Below are positions 1 to 13,600 of a DNA stretch of 64,000 nt, piece after piece. The number at the start of each line of letters is the position of its first letter. Position 1 is the stretch's first letter. The position numbers were made by a program, and so were the translations under genes. The notes below the pieces were generated by a model that was given only the letters and a program-made list of their open reading frames with translations, did no database searches and was not told the DNA's origin. Source of the stretch: Aphrocallistes beatrix (taxonomy: Eukaryota; Porifera; Hexactinellida; Sceptrulophora; Aphrocallistidae); NCBI GenBank assembly GCA_963281255.1, contig OY725506.1, positions 1,717,001 to 1,781,000 of the forward strand. Direction: 5' to 3'.

Positions 1-1644
1 ACTAACAGCACCAACACTTTTCTTAGTTTGGAATCATACACCACTTTTGACACAGCTTCAACTCCTAACTTTATTCAGCCGATCTTAGCAACCAATGCCC
101 TACAGGCTCTTAACGTTATTCCAGACAATAATCCCCCATTCGTTCAAAATTTTATTCTCGACTTAAACTCGGACAAAATAACCATTTATTTTACAGAACC
201 AATAAAAGCGACCGAGTTGAATGCTACTAAAATTAGACTTGGGAATATGAATAGTCAGTCTGCCGCTATTTCGATCCCACTTAGTGGAAATATTCTCTCT
301 CTCAATCAGACATCAGTAACCGATGGAATATTGGTTGTGTGTCTATATCTAGACCTAGATACTCTAACTAACATTAAGGCAGATCCGAACATCGGTACGA
401 GAATTGGTAATGCATACCTCCTCCTTAGTGCTTCATCATTCACAGATATGAATGATCAGCCTAATATAGACCATCAAGTTAGAGCTGGACAGGTACTCAG
501 CGACCAGACAATGACCATGGTAACTAGCTTTACTTTAGATTTAAATTCTGGTCTTTTTAATCTATCCTTTTCTGATCTTATCAATGCCTCGTCTGTTAAG
601 TTCGATGCGATTACCTTTCAGAACGCCCCACTAGCTGTTTCCAGGGTGACTTTAAGTGGGGGATCCGTTTTGGATCCTACAGGGTCTACCCTCTCAATTC
701 TGCTCCTTGATCAAGATCTCATTTCTCTTAAAAATGCTCCTTCCCTCGCAGACTCTATAGACACCACTTATATAGTGATTAGAGCAGATGCGTTTTCTGA
801 TAGCTCCGACCTTGATATAATTCTCATTCCTGATGGATCTGCTCTCAGGGCTTCTAATTTCACGCCTGATGTAACGGTTCCTACTTTTGTTAACTTTACT
901 CTCAACATAAACACTGGCGTACTCACTCTTACATTTGATGAGCCTCTAGATCCCACTTCTATCAATACCACCTATATTACGATACTAAAGCTTCAAATGC
1001 CAAGTACAATCAATCACACATTATCCGGATCATCTGATATACAATTTTACAGCAGCAACACTATCGTCGTAATAACGCTAACTACAAGCGATGTCAATGC
1101 AATCAAATCACGAATCGAATTGGCGAACTCACAAACTAGCTGTTTCCTACGCCTGCTAAATTATACCGTTTTAGACGTGTCAGGAAATCCAAACCGCGAA
1201 CTAATCACTGCAATTGGAATGTTTCTTCCTGACATCAGTGGACCTAAACTACAGTCGTTCATTCTATTTAACATTGATAGTGGAATCATCCGTTTTATCT
1301 TTGATGAGCCTGTACTCGTCACTAGCATCAACTCTTCTGCACTCACGCTACAGGATGATTTCTATAACAATTATACTGATGCTTCCACGTTCTACACTCT
1401 ACGTTATGCTGTGAATTGCACCCTGTCCATAGGGTGTGACAATAGTACCGATGTTAGTTTTATCCTTCACCCAAATGATTTGGGGAATATCAAAGAGAAG
1501 CTAGGTTTATGCACAGTCAGAACTAATTGTGTTCCTGTATTTGATAGTTCTTTTATCACAGACATGGCTGGTATCCCCAACTTCCTTGTTGGCGTTCCGA
1601 ATGATAGGACAAATCTTGCGGAGCGATTGCTACAGGACTTCGTT
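1..1644 (+). repeat. Zone 1 block, first (partial): end of one domain plus four domains
   Basis: Bases 1-120 hold the last third of a domain ('STNTFLSLES' to 'NALQALNVI'), matching the 'NTFLS...ALQV' end of the repeat. Complete domains start near 121, 505, 865 and 1228. The domain at 121 is the long-insert type, with a looped segment ending 'SVTDG'. The domain at 505 is the zone 1 'D' type ('LSFSDLINASS', end 'IPDGSALRA') and its linker has lost the usual proline. The domain at 865 carries a lone cysteine (1141) where zone 2 has a pair. The domain at 1228 is the first four-cysteine domain. Confidence 0.85.
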
Positions 1645-4600
1645 GCTGACACCAGCAATCCCTTCCTTGAATCATTTTCCCTCGATCTCATTCTCGACAT
1701 TCTTGAACTTACTTTCAGTGAGCCTGTGGATGTTTCTAACATTCAAGTATCCAACATCAACTTGCAAGCTTCAGCCACTGGCGGAGCAAACTTCACCTTA
1801 TCTGCCAGCCTGCCGAGGGAGACAGTCAGCAAAATTATACGCTTTGATCTTAATCAAGACGCTCCATTGATAAAAATAGCTCCTTTCGCTTCTTCAGAGA
1901 ATGACACCTACATAGCCATCCAAGCTAGCACGGTGTCAGACGTTGCTAGTACTCCCAACACTCTCATTGGCATTTCACAGCTAAATGCGCTGAAAGTGAG
2001 CGGATTTATAACCGATTTTGACCCTCCCTTTTTGCAATCGTTTGAGCTAAATCTAGACTTGAATCAACTGCGTCTTACTTTTAATGAAAGAATTAAAGGC
2101 GTTCAGCTTAATACAACTCGCTTCACTCTCCAAAACTCTTTAAACGATTCTACTGTTGACATTGTTCCTACTGGGACGCTTACTGGAGTATCTGGTCAAG
2201 CAGTTACTAACGATGAACTCATTGTCTACATAAATCTTTTGCAAGAACCTGCTCTTGCAATTAAGACTACTACTGACTTCGCAACTTCGATTAATAACAC
2301 CTTTCTCAGAACTGATAATGCTGCTTTTGAAGATTTAATTGGTTTACCAAATGCAGCTAATATCTCTCAAGCTTCCGTGGTCACTGCTGATGAAACGAGA
2401 GCTAGTGTTACTTCTTTTATTCTGGATTTAAATACTGCCCAGCTCTTGTTAACTTTCAATGATGTAGTTGACAATTCGATTGTGATGTTCACTGGCATAA
2501 CTATACAGGAAAAACAACAGGGAGCCATCCGTGTCACTCTAACCGGTGGCAGTGTAATATCTCCCAGCGGTTACGTGATTGCCATTCAGCTTGTACCTGG
2601 TGATGCAATCCGCCTGAAGAGCACAGCTGGACTTGCTACCTCTGCTGCTGACACCTTCTTGGTTTTCACGGAGCTAGTTTTCAGAGATACTGCTGGTAGA
2701 AACGTTATCTCGATTCAAGACAGTGACGCTTTACAAGTTACCCCTTTCATTCCCGACACCACCTCTCCACTACTCACTAATTTCTCATTGAACATGAATA
2801 TTAGTGAACTTTCTCTAACTTTTGATGAGCCCATTCTTATTTCTACTCTTAATCTCAATAAATTTATCCTTCTAAATGTATTTAACACTTCTTTACCTCA
2901 CGACCAGGTCACGTTATCAGATCCTATACTATCGAGTTCGTCTAGTGACTTCACTGTCCTCACTCTAACCTTAAATCCCACCATTGATATTGAGAGGATT
3001 AAATCTACATCTACACTTGCTACCTTTAAGAGCAACACTTATATTCAAGTTTTGGACGGAGCTTTTGTTGACACTGCGTTAGATGGAAACTCAGCGAATC
3101 AGACTTTGAATCCTATACTTCAAGTGGACGATCTCGTTCCAGATACCGTACGGCCTATGCTCGATTCATTTGTTCAAGTTGATTTGAATCAAGGATTAAT
3201 TTCGCTGTCTCTAAACGAGCCCGTTGATGTGAATGCTATTAATTATCCGAGTTTTACTTTACAGAGTTTTTTCATGGTGGATCTTTCGGACGATTCTAAC
3301 CACTTCACACTTACTGGTGGGATTTGTAACACCGAAATTGGCTGCAACCCTGGCTCTCAATTTACCTTCAAATTAACTGATCAAGATTTGAACGAGATTA
3401 AATCAAGGCCAGGACTGTGTATTTCATCACAAACATGCATCCCTACGTTTACTTCAAATTTTCTAACTGACCTCTCACAGCCCCCTAACCAAGTGATCGC
3501 GGTACCGAATACAATCACGAACTTGGATATACGAAATTTGGGAGAATTTATTTCTGATAATACCAGTCCAAACTTAATATCCTTCAGCTTAGATCTCAAC
3601 TCAAATGAATTGATCCTCGAGTTCGATGAAATTGTTGACTCGAGTACTCTCAATGTAAATGGCATAACTCTTCAAGAATCTTCAAATTCCAGTTTAAACA
3701 CTTCTTCGTTCAGTCTCTTATCTGCAAGTTCTACTCCTTTTATTATCTCATCCAATATTACGCTAAGTCTTGGAGGCGATGCTCGCCCACTCAAGATCTC
3801 AGGATTTGCGACCAACTTGAACAACACCTTCCTATCTCTAGCGGCCGGTATAATCCATGATACGAACAATAACTTGAATAATCCTGTTGATTCTGAAACA
3901 GCAATCCGAGTTAGGGTCTTGACGGAGGACACCTCACCGCCAAATTTAGTTTCCTTCATTCTAGATCTGAATACAGATCAGCTAATTCTAACTTTCAACG
4001 AACCGCTTCAGGCACCTACAACAAATATTAGCGGGTTCTTCCTCCAGTCCTCCTCATCTCTCAGCTTCTCTATACCTATCAATGGGACTCTAATGAACTC
4101 ACTAGGTCAAGAATTGAGAAATGGGGATTCCGTTATAGTAATTTCTTTCGCAACTGAGACTATCTTGGCCATTAAAGGCAATCTAGCACAAATAGGAACT
4201 TACATGAATAACACCTACCTGAAGATTCTAAATCGCACAGTACTTGATACCACCGATAGACCCAATTTAGAGATTGTGGAGCAGGTTTCCTCAATCACTC
4301 CAGATACTACTCCTGCTATACTCAACTCCTTTATTTTAGATTTGGATATGAACCAAATTCTGCTGACTTTTAGCGATGTTGTTGATAGCAGTCTAATCAA
4401 CTTCAACTTCATCACAATACAAGACTTGCCATTAGCAGGACAATCCTTTCGTTTAACTTCAGGCATTACTTCTGGAAGAAAAGATTTTACTATCACACTC
4501 AATCTCACATCTTCTGACACTATCCAGCTCAAAGATAACACTTTACTTGGCACTGCTGTTGCAAACACTCACTTGACTCTGAGATCTAATGCATTTACTG

Positions 4601-7600
4601 ACACTTCAGGCCTATCTGTTGTGGCTATCATTGATGGCAATGGCAAGCCTGTTATGGCTATTATTCCCGATGGTACGTCTCCAGCATTGATCTCCTTCAA
4701 TCTGAGCATGGATAACGGAGTTATTACTCTCTCTTTTGATGAACCTATTGATATCAATACTTTAAACGCTTCTAAAGTGAAAATACAGAGTGAAAGTACT
4801 TCACCTTCATCATTTATCTCTCTCACCGGTTTCCAAAGTGTTTCTACTCAATTGTTTTCAACCCAAATTACTATAAATTTGTTGGAGTATGATCTGAATC
4901 AACTTCAAATTATGAGTTCTCTTGCTGTTGATAATCGCTCCACATTTATTATATTGGAAAATGACGCAATTAGAGACAAGTCTGGTAACTCTTTATTAGG
5001 ACAACCGACCGGAATTCAAGTATCGGAGTTTGTAGATGACCAAACAAACCCTTCTCTCTTATCATTCTATCGATTCGATCTTGATGAAGGCTTGCTAACC
5101 CTCAATTTTAGTGAGCCAGTCAACGTTAGTTCAATTAATCCTTCTGCTTTTGTTTTGCAAAACGCCATCGTAATTAATGAGCTTGTAACGGAGTCCTTTT
5201 TCAGATTAACTGGGTATCTTTGTAACGCAAGTTATTCGTGCATGGACGGCAGATCTATCACCTTTGGAATTACTGAAGGTGATCTAAATGAAATTAAACG
5301 AAAGACCGCTCTTTGTAGCCAAATGAGCAACTGTGTAACTCAGATTGATGGAAATTTTATAACAGATTTATCCGGGCTATCAAACCCTATCAATCCACTC
5401 CCCAATTCCTTTTCTAGTGCAGACACAAGACTTCTAACCGACTTCGTTCCTGATTCGACTCCACCTAGGCTATCATCATTTTCTCTCGACCTCAACTATT
5501 CAGTTCTCATTCTTAATTTTGATGAACCAGTTGATGTGGCTGCTGTTGAGGTATCTGGTATATTTTTACAATCCAGTTCTAACCTAGGAGAATCTGTTCA
5601 ATTATCCACAGCGATTGTATCTACCACCTTAACAGCCCAATCCTTGATCATCAATTTAGAATCAGATTCAAATCGATTAAAAGCTAGTGAATTCTTCACC
5701 GGAATTAATAACACCTTTCTTTCGCTATTCAGTAATGCGACTAGGGATGTTGCTTTTCCAAATCCCAACTCTGTATCTAGCATAGACCGATCGAATGCAT
5801 TACAAGCCTCCAATTTCACTGCAGATTTCATTTTGCCTACTCTTACAAGTTATATCTTAGATCTCAATGCTAATATTCTCCGTTTAACCTTTTCTGAAGC
5901 AATCCTGGCTACTCAAATCAACGTCACACAGATTAGTCTGCAAAATTCTGAGAGTGGTCCAGTATCTTCCCTTCAAATTGACGGTTTCCTTTTTGACCAG
6001 AACAATAATCCTGTTGAAGACGGTGCTACAGTTGTCTTCATCCTCATAAATGATCAAACTACTGTGAACTTAAAATCAGATACAAGCATAGGTACATCTC
6101 GTTCGAACACATTCCTTGAGCTTGAGTCCGACGCTTTTCAAGATACTCGTGCTCAAGGGAACCTCCCATCCGTTCAACAAGCGAGTATCGTTGTGCCTGA
6201 CACCTCACCCGCTAGACTCACTGCATTTTCTATTGATATGAACTTAGGAGAACTTTTACTCACCTTCAATGACGTCATAAATCCATCTACTTCTAGTTTC
6301 TCCTCCATCACTCTTCAAGATGCTCCCTCTGCCTCTGTGATCTACGAACTCACTGGAGGTGTGACTAATAGTCAACCAGGGTACTTCATCTCGATAATAC
6401 TGAGTGGAAATGATCTGATCGCACTAAAGCGCCAACCTCAGCTTTATACTAACCTTGATAATTCATATATTACAATCCGTGCCGACGCTTTTAAAGATAT
6501 CGCAAATCAAGATCTTATTGCCATAACTGATGGTAATGCTATACAAGCTTTCAGCTTTATTCCCGATACGACTCCGCCAGTTTTTAGGAATTTTTCTTTG
6601 AATCTTGATACTGGGAACATCATCCTAACTTTTGACGAGCCCCTAAATAGCTCTGCTGTCAACATATCTGGAATCACTTTACAAAATAGAGATATTGGAT
6701 TTACTGAATTCTACCAACTCACCGCTCCTAGCTCCGTTACCTTACTTAACGATCTTAGAGTGGTTAGTGTGGTTTTAACCAGTTCAGATATCAATAACAT
6801 CAAGAACTTGACAAACCTTTGTGTTAGCTCCAGCACTACATTCCTTACCCTCACTGGCGGATTTTCTGACACAACTGGGAATTACGTTCAAAATATTTCC
6901 TTAGGACAACAAGTTTCCTCTTTTCTCCCGGATGTCACTGGTCCATCTCTATTATCATTTTACAAACTTGACCTGAACACAGGCATCATCACGATTTCAT
7001 TTAATGAGCCCGTTGACGTTGGTTCCATCAATTTTACAAGATTAACATTACAAAACTCGCTACAGGTGCTATCATCAAACCCAGAGACTTATTATAACTT
7101 GAAAACTGGAGATTGTACTCCTTCATTTGATTGTAATAATGGTCTTCAATTCAGTTTCCTTTTGCCAACTCTTGAGTTGAATGAAGTAAAATCTCGTGTT
7201 ACGCTCTGTTCTCAAGTTTCTAACTGTTTTCTAACTTTGACTGAAAATTTTATTTTTGATCTTTCACTTCAACCTAACAGTAATTTTCCTTTTGCAAACG
7301 ACATCAGTAACAGTGTAGAACGACAGCTGAGCTCTATAACAGCTGATGGAACAGGTCCTGCACTGTCTCGTTTTGACTTGGATCTGAACACTGACTTCTT
7401 GAGTCTGTATTTTGATGAGCCTGTTGATGTGAGCACTCTGGTCGTTGAAGATATCACACTGCAAGATAGTAATATGACGGGTGGCAACACCGTGTCACTA
7501 CAAAGAGCTGATTCCAATCAAACAATAACGACAGTTGTGCGACTAAATCTGAACCAAGACGGAAACAGCATACGTGCAGCACAATTTCAAGATAATACAC

Positions 7601-10600
7601 ATATCTCTTTCCCGGCCAGCTTGATCTCTGACGTAGCGACAAACCCAGTTAAGCCTATTTTCCCTGCTTCTGCACTCCCCGTAACAAACTTCACTCAAGA
7701 CAACAGCACACCTGCCATCCAAAGTTTTATTCTTGATCTAAACCAGAACAGACTCATAATCGTCTTTTCAGAGATTATTCGGGCATCCAATTTAAGCATT
7801 TCAACTTTTACACTGCAGAACTCCGTGCTAAGCCCAACCATCGATATTCCGCTAAATGGAACGCTATCCGACTCCCAAGGAGCCCCACTCTCAGAGGCGG
7901 TTGAGGTTTACACTCAACTGACACAGGATATTGTTGTTACTATCAAGAACAATATCTTGATCGGCACCTCACTTGCGGACACAGTTTTATTTGTTAGCCC
8001 TGGTTCATTTTCCGATTTGTCTGGTCATTACAACGAGGAACAGTCGTTGAGTGCTAGCAACATTATAATGGATAGTACTCCCTCTCAATTGCTGAATTTT
8101 ACTCTGGATATGGATTCAAATGAAATGGTTCTTATTTTTGATGATGTTGTTAATATATCATCGGCCCAACTGACTTCGATAACACTTCAAAACAACTTCT
8201 TAGCTTCTCAGAGTTTAGCTCTTACAGGTGGTAATGTTTCCATTCCAAGTGACTTTTCTGTCCTTATAACTCTAGATCCACTCGATGTTATTCGTTTGAA
8301 AGCTAATACATTAATCGGAACCTCAGTTAGCAATTCCTACCTAATTATTCGTGAGAATGCATTTCTTGATCCTGTGGAGCAGACGATAGTAGGCATTGCA
8401 GACGGTCAAGCTCTCAGAGCTACCGCATTCTCTCCGGATGATACACCTCCCATGTTAGTATACTTTGATTTGGATATGAACCTTGGCTTGCTAGTGTTGA
8501 GCTTTAATGAACCTTTGAACCAGACTGCTGTCTATGTTCAATTCTTTAGTATCCTCAATTCTACATCTTCCCCCTTTACCTTTGTCAATTTAACAGCCGG
8601 CAATCGTGTATCCTTTAATTCTGACTTGACCAATATAGAAATTCAGTTATCTCAATATGACCTTGACGCTATCAAGATTAACACTCAACTCGCAACTCGT
8701 CAAGAAAACACGATCATTTCGTTCAGATCAGGGACTCTTTCCGATGTCTTCGGTAATCAAATCAATGCTCTTCTTGGTCTCAAAGTCAGAAGTTTCACAC
8801 CAGATACCACTTCCCCTCTGCTGGTAAAATTCACTTATGTTGACTTGGATACAGGATTGATATCGTTTGAATTCAATGAAGCCGTATCTAACTCACCTCT
8901 TAACTTTTCTGCCATCGTTCTGCAGAGCAGTTTCTTATCAGACAATTCTGATCCTCTCACATATTTACGCTTATCTGGTGGTACTTGCTCTATCATTATA
9001 TGTGAGAATGGCGTCAATATTACATTTCAACTATCAGAATACGACCTCAATCAAATTAAGCTCAGGCCTAACCTCTGTACATCTATCATCAACTGTTTCC
9101 CTGTCATTGCAAGTTCTTTCCTCAATGATCTAGCTCTCGTTCCAAATGCTCTCACAGAAGTGTCTAATGGTGCTGTGCAGTTGAATGAGCGAGTTTTGGG
9201 CAGTGTTATCCCGGATTTAACTAGTCCCATCCTAGAGCAGTTCGATCTAGACCTGAATTCCAGCCTTCTAATCTTGACATTTAATGAACCAGTCGATCCT
9301 AGCTCCCTGATCTTTTCCGGGATTGGGCTCCTTCCTGCTCCGAATAGCTCATCACTCTTTTTCCTTGATTCTGCTACGACAATGTCATTAGATTTCTCAA
9401 CTGTTGTAACAATCGACTTGAATATGGATGCAAACCTTATTAAAGCATCTGGTTTTGCGAATAATTCCTCCAATACCTATTTAACTATTCTGTCGTCTGC
9501 AATTAGAGATGTATCTGGGAATCCAGTTTCTGAGATCCCTATTCAGTCTGCAATAAAAGTTGTTAATTTCCAATCTGATCTCACTCCTCCTACTCTTACT
9601 TCTTTTACACTTGATTTGGATTCCAACGAGTTGATTTTCACTTTTTCAGAGTTCATCACTTCCTCGATTGACTTGTCGCGATTCTCTCTACAGGCGACGG
9701 CATTTGGATCTGGAATGCCCTCTGTTTCAATAGATGGAAATTTAGTAGATTTCAACGGCTCTAATTTGACGACGGGCGTAGATATTGTTCGTTTGCTACT
9801 CAGCACTGACACTATAGCCGGAATTAAATCAATAGTTAATCTAGGAACCCATTCTACTAATACATACTTGGATATTGGGCCTATAGCCTTTCGGGATATT
9901 GCCGGTAATCCCAATCTCGCAAGCTTCATTGGAGCTGCTAATGTAATTCAAGATACAACTCCTGCAGAACTGGTTGCTTTTGACTTGGATTTGCAAATGA
10001 ACATTCTCTCTCTGATTTTTTCTGATGCTGTTGAACCTAGCAGTTTTGATTTGAGCAAGATTCGAATTCAAGATGCTCCAACTGCTACAACATTTGTAGC
10101 ACTAACAGGAGGTAATCTGCCCAGCATAGCATCTCTTTCCCTTACCATCGCCTTTTCCAAAGACGATGTTGATTCTCTGAAGAACACTCAATCCCTTGCT
10201 ACCTCTACTTTTGACACCTTCATAACGATTGCTTCCACTGCTGCCAGAGATACTAGCTCGCAAAATATCGTTGGTATTCTTGATGGTTCAGGTTTGCAAG
10301 TGAGAGTTTATACCGCTGATACAACCCCGCCGATTCTTGGTGGGTATACTTTAAATCTGGACAGTAGTTTACTGATTCTCACTTTTGATGAGCCTATCAA
10401 CGAAACGTCACTTGATTTTAGGGAAATAATTATCCAGAATAGAGCTCAATTACCTACTATCACTTTGAATTTGAATGGAGTTGCGGACTTCTCTACGCAA
10501 TCGAAATCCACCCTCGCTTCTATTCAATTGCTTGAGAGTGATTTGGATGAGATTAAATTGAATACATCACTTGCAACTTCCGCTGCAGACACCTATATTG

Positions 10601-13600
10601 TATTCAGAGACAATTTGATCAATGATACAGCAAGTAACCCATTCAATGGTAGCAGGATTGGTATTTCACCTTTTTCATTTATTGCAGATGCTACCTCACC
10701 CTCACTTATTTCATTCAGCTTGTTTGATCTAAATACGAGTTTCATTCAACTTGTATTCGATGAGCCCATTGATTCTTCTACTATTTCATTTAATGGAATC
10801 ACTATACAGAATTCACTCTCTGTTAACTCGAGCAACACACAGACATTTTTCTCTCTAATATCCAGCATATGTAACCCTCTCCAAAATTGCATAAGCGGCA
10901 GAAACCTCACTTTTTCACTTTCCGATTCTGAGCTTAATCAAATTAAAATGCGCACTTCCCTGTGTACCGCCACTTCTAATTGCTATATTTCTCTGGAAAA
11001 TTCGTTCATAAGTGACCACGCGGGGAATCCCGTTAGACCTCTTCTCAATCTGGATAGTAATCAAACTGAGCGGGAACTAATTACACTTATTCCAGACTCA
11101 ACTCGACCTCAACTCTTGTCTTTCGATCTCAATCTTAATAATGATCGACTCACTTTGCAATTCAGTGAGGCAGTTGATACTTCTACTTTAAATGTGAATG
11201 AAATTAGTCTCCAGGAGAGGCCTGATGCAGCTGCCATGGCCATTTCTTTGCAGTCCTCGACTGTATTGAGTATTGGCCTGACTTACATTATCCTTCAACT
11301 CAACGGTGATGGGGCTAGAATTCGCTCATCTGGATTTGCGAATTCAGCTAACAACACTTTCCTCTCTATAACTCAGGTTGCGATTAGTGATTTTGCAGTG
11401 CCTGCAAACCAATTAATTCCTATTCCTTCAAATCAGGCGCTGAATGTTTCTTTCTTCACCGCAGATGATAAGAACCCTGAAATCGTCTCTTTCGAACTAG
11501 ATCTCAATTCTAGTTCTCTCACAATTTCATTTTCTGAAGCAATTCGAGCTGCAGCAGATTTCAATTTAGGAAATTCTTTGCTTTTAGACGAAGATAGTAA
11601 CTCGGCAGTCAATTTTGTTATTGGTGGTGTCGTGGTTAACGTTGATGGTAGCCCAATTACTGATGGAGTAACTTCTCTCAGAATTCTTTTGGATAACACG
11701 ACCATTACCAATATCAAGGGAGACAGTAGAATTGGTACTTCTACCGCTAATACATTCTTATCCTTCGCTGGAGGATCCTTTAGTGATATATTTGGGCAAG
11801 CCAATTCGCCCATTACTCCCCCAATAGCTGCAAGTCAGATCATCCCCGATGTTACTCCAGCCGAATTAATCCGTTTCAACCTAGATATGAATACCAATAC
11901 TCTGATTTTTACTTTCAGTGATGTTGTCAATCCATTGTCTGTTTCCCCCTTTTCCATTACCCTCCAAAGTTCTGCTCTCGCGTCTGCTGAGAGTGTGCAA
12001 CTCTCTCAATTAACGCCTAGCACCAATAATGACTTCATTGTAGAACTAATCATATCGGAATTTGACTCGATTCGAATAAAGAGTATACTCAGTCTTGCTA
12101 CTTCACGGAGTGACACATTTATCACACTACTTTCTGATGCTTTCCAAGACACTTCAATTCTTTCTCTAATACCTACTTCTGAACTTCAAGTTTATCAATT
12201 CGCTCCAGACATTACAGCCCCACAACTTGTCTCATTTGATTTAGATGTAGATTCAGGGATTCTTGTTCTGAACTTTGATGAACCAATGGATGAGAATACC
12301 TTACAGATAAATACGCTAACTCTGCTAGATAATCCATCACTCCCAGCTGAAATGTATCCACTTACATCAACTGAGGCATTAGTCAGCTCAGATTTTACTC
12401 AGATAAACATTTCTCTCTCTGCCAGTGGAGATTTGGAATCAATTAAGAATAGTACTTTATTTGGTACTCAACAATCCAATACATATCTTATTCTTGCCTC
12501 AGATAGTATCCGAGACACTTCCAACAATAGTATTTCTGCTATCACTTCTCGTGTATCACGTTTTTATCCAGATTCTACTTCTCCGATCCTTTTAGCTTTC
12601 CCACTGTTCGACCTAAATTCTGGCGTTTTAACACTTAGTTTCTCAGAACCAGTGGTTATTCAAAATTTGAATTTTTCAGCATTTTCATTGGCTCGTATTT
12701 TCAATGAAGATTTCTCTGACCCGAATGAGTATTATATGCTCACAGGTCTGATCTGTTCTTCTACAATTGGTTGTATTGACAGTGACCTTATATCATTCAA
12801 ACTAACTGACTTCGATCTCAATCAGATCAAATCTCGCCCCCAATTATGCATTACTGAAGAAAGCTGTGTCCCTGTTATCGGTAGTACCTTCACGCATGAC
12901 CACGCACTTGTTCCTAACTTTTTAACTCCTGTAGTGTCAGGATTTGATTTGATTTCTAACAAACTTCTATCACAACTTACACCTGACACGACCATGCCTA
13001 TGCTAATCGCTATGGAATCAGTGTTGGACCTTAATGGGAATCTTTTAACTTTAAAGTTCGACGAACCTGTCTTGGAGTCCAGTCTCCTTGTCAACTACAT
13101 TGTCATACATGAAACTATGAGTGGAGGTCAATCCTATAATTTATCTGCCTCTACACTCTTAAATTCATCTCTTACGGCCATAACCCTTAATCTTAATTCT
13201 GACGCAGATGAACTCAAAGCTCGGAGTTTTGCAACGATGGAATCTAACACCTACGTCAGTATATTTAGTTCTGCTATTCAAGATGTCGCCAGTCCCCCTA
13301 ACCCTGCACGAGAGAAGTCTTTTTCCAATGGAATGGCTCAGCGAATCGGAAGTTTGATTAGAGATGTGACCGACCCTAGTCTAGAATCTTTTATACTTGA
13401 TTTGAATAATAATCAATTAAGACTCACTTTTACAGAGAACATCCAAGCTTCAAAGATAAACTTAACGAAGATTGATATTCGAAGTTCTAGTTCTCCGACT
13501 GATGTCATTCCCATTATTGGTAACCTTCTGAACAGCACTGGAGGGCCGGCTACAGATGGAATTAGTGTTGTATTTATACAATTACTTAATAGCACAGTTG

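Noticed and set aside
1529..1870. Plus-strand open frame of 113 codons in a shifted frame
   Set aside because: It overlaps the main frame across a domain boundary, and its translation has no repeat pattern, while the main frame is regular here.
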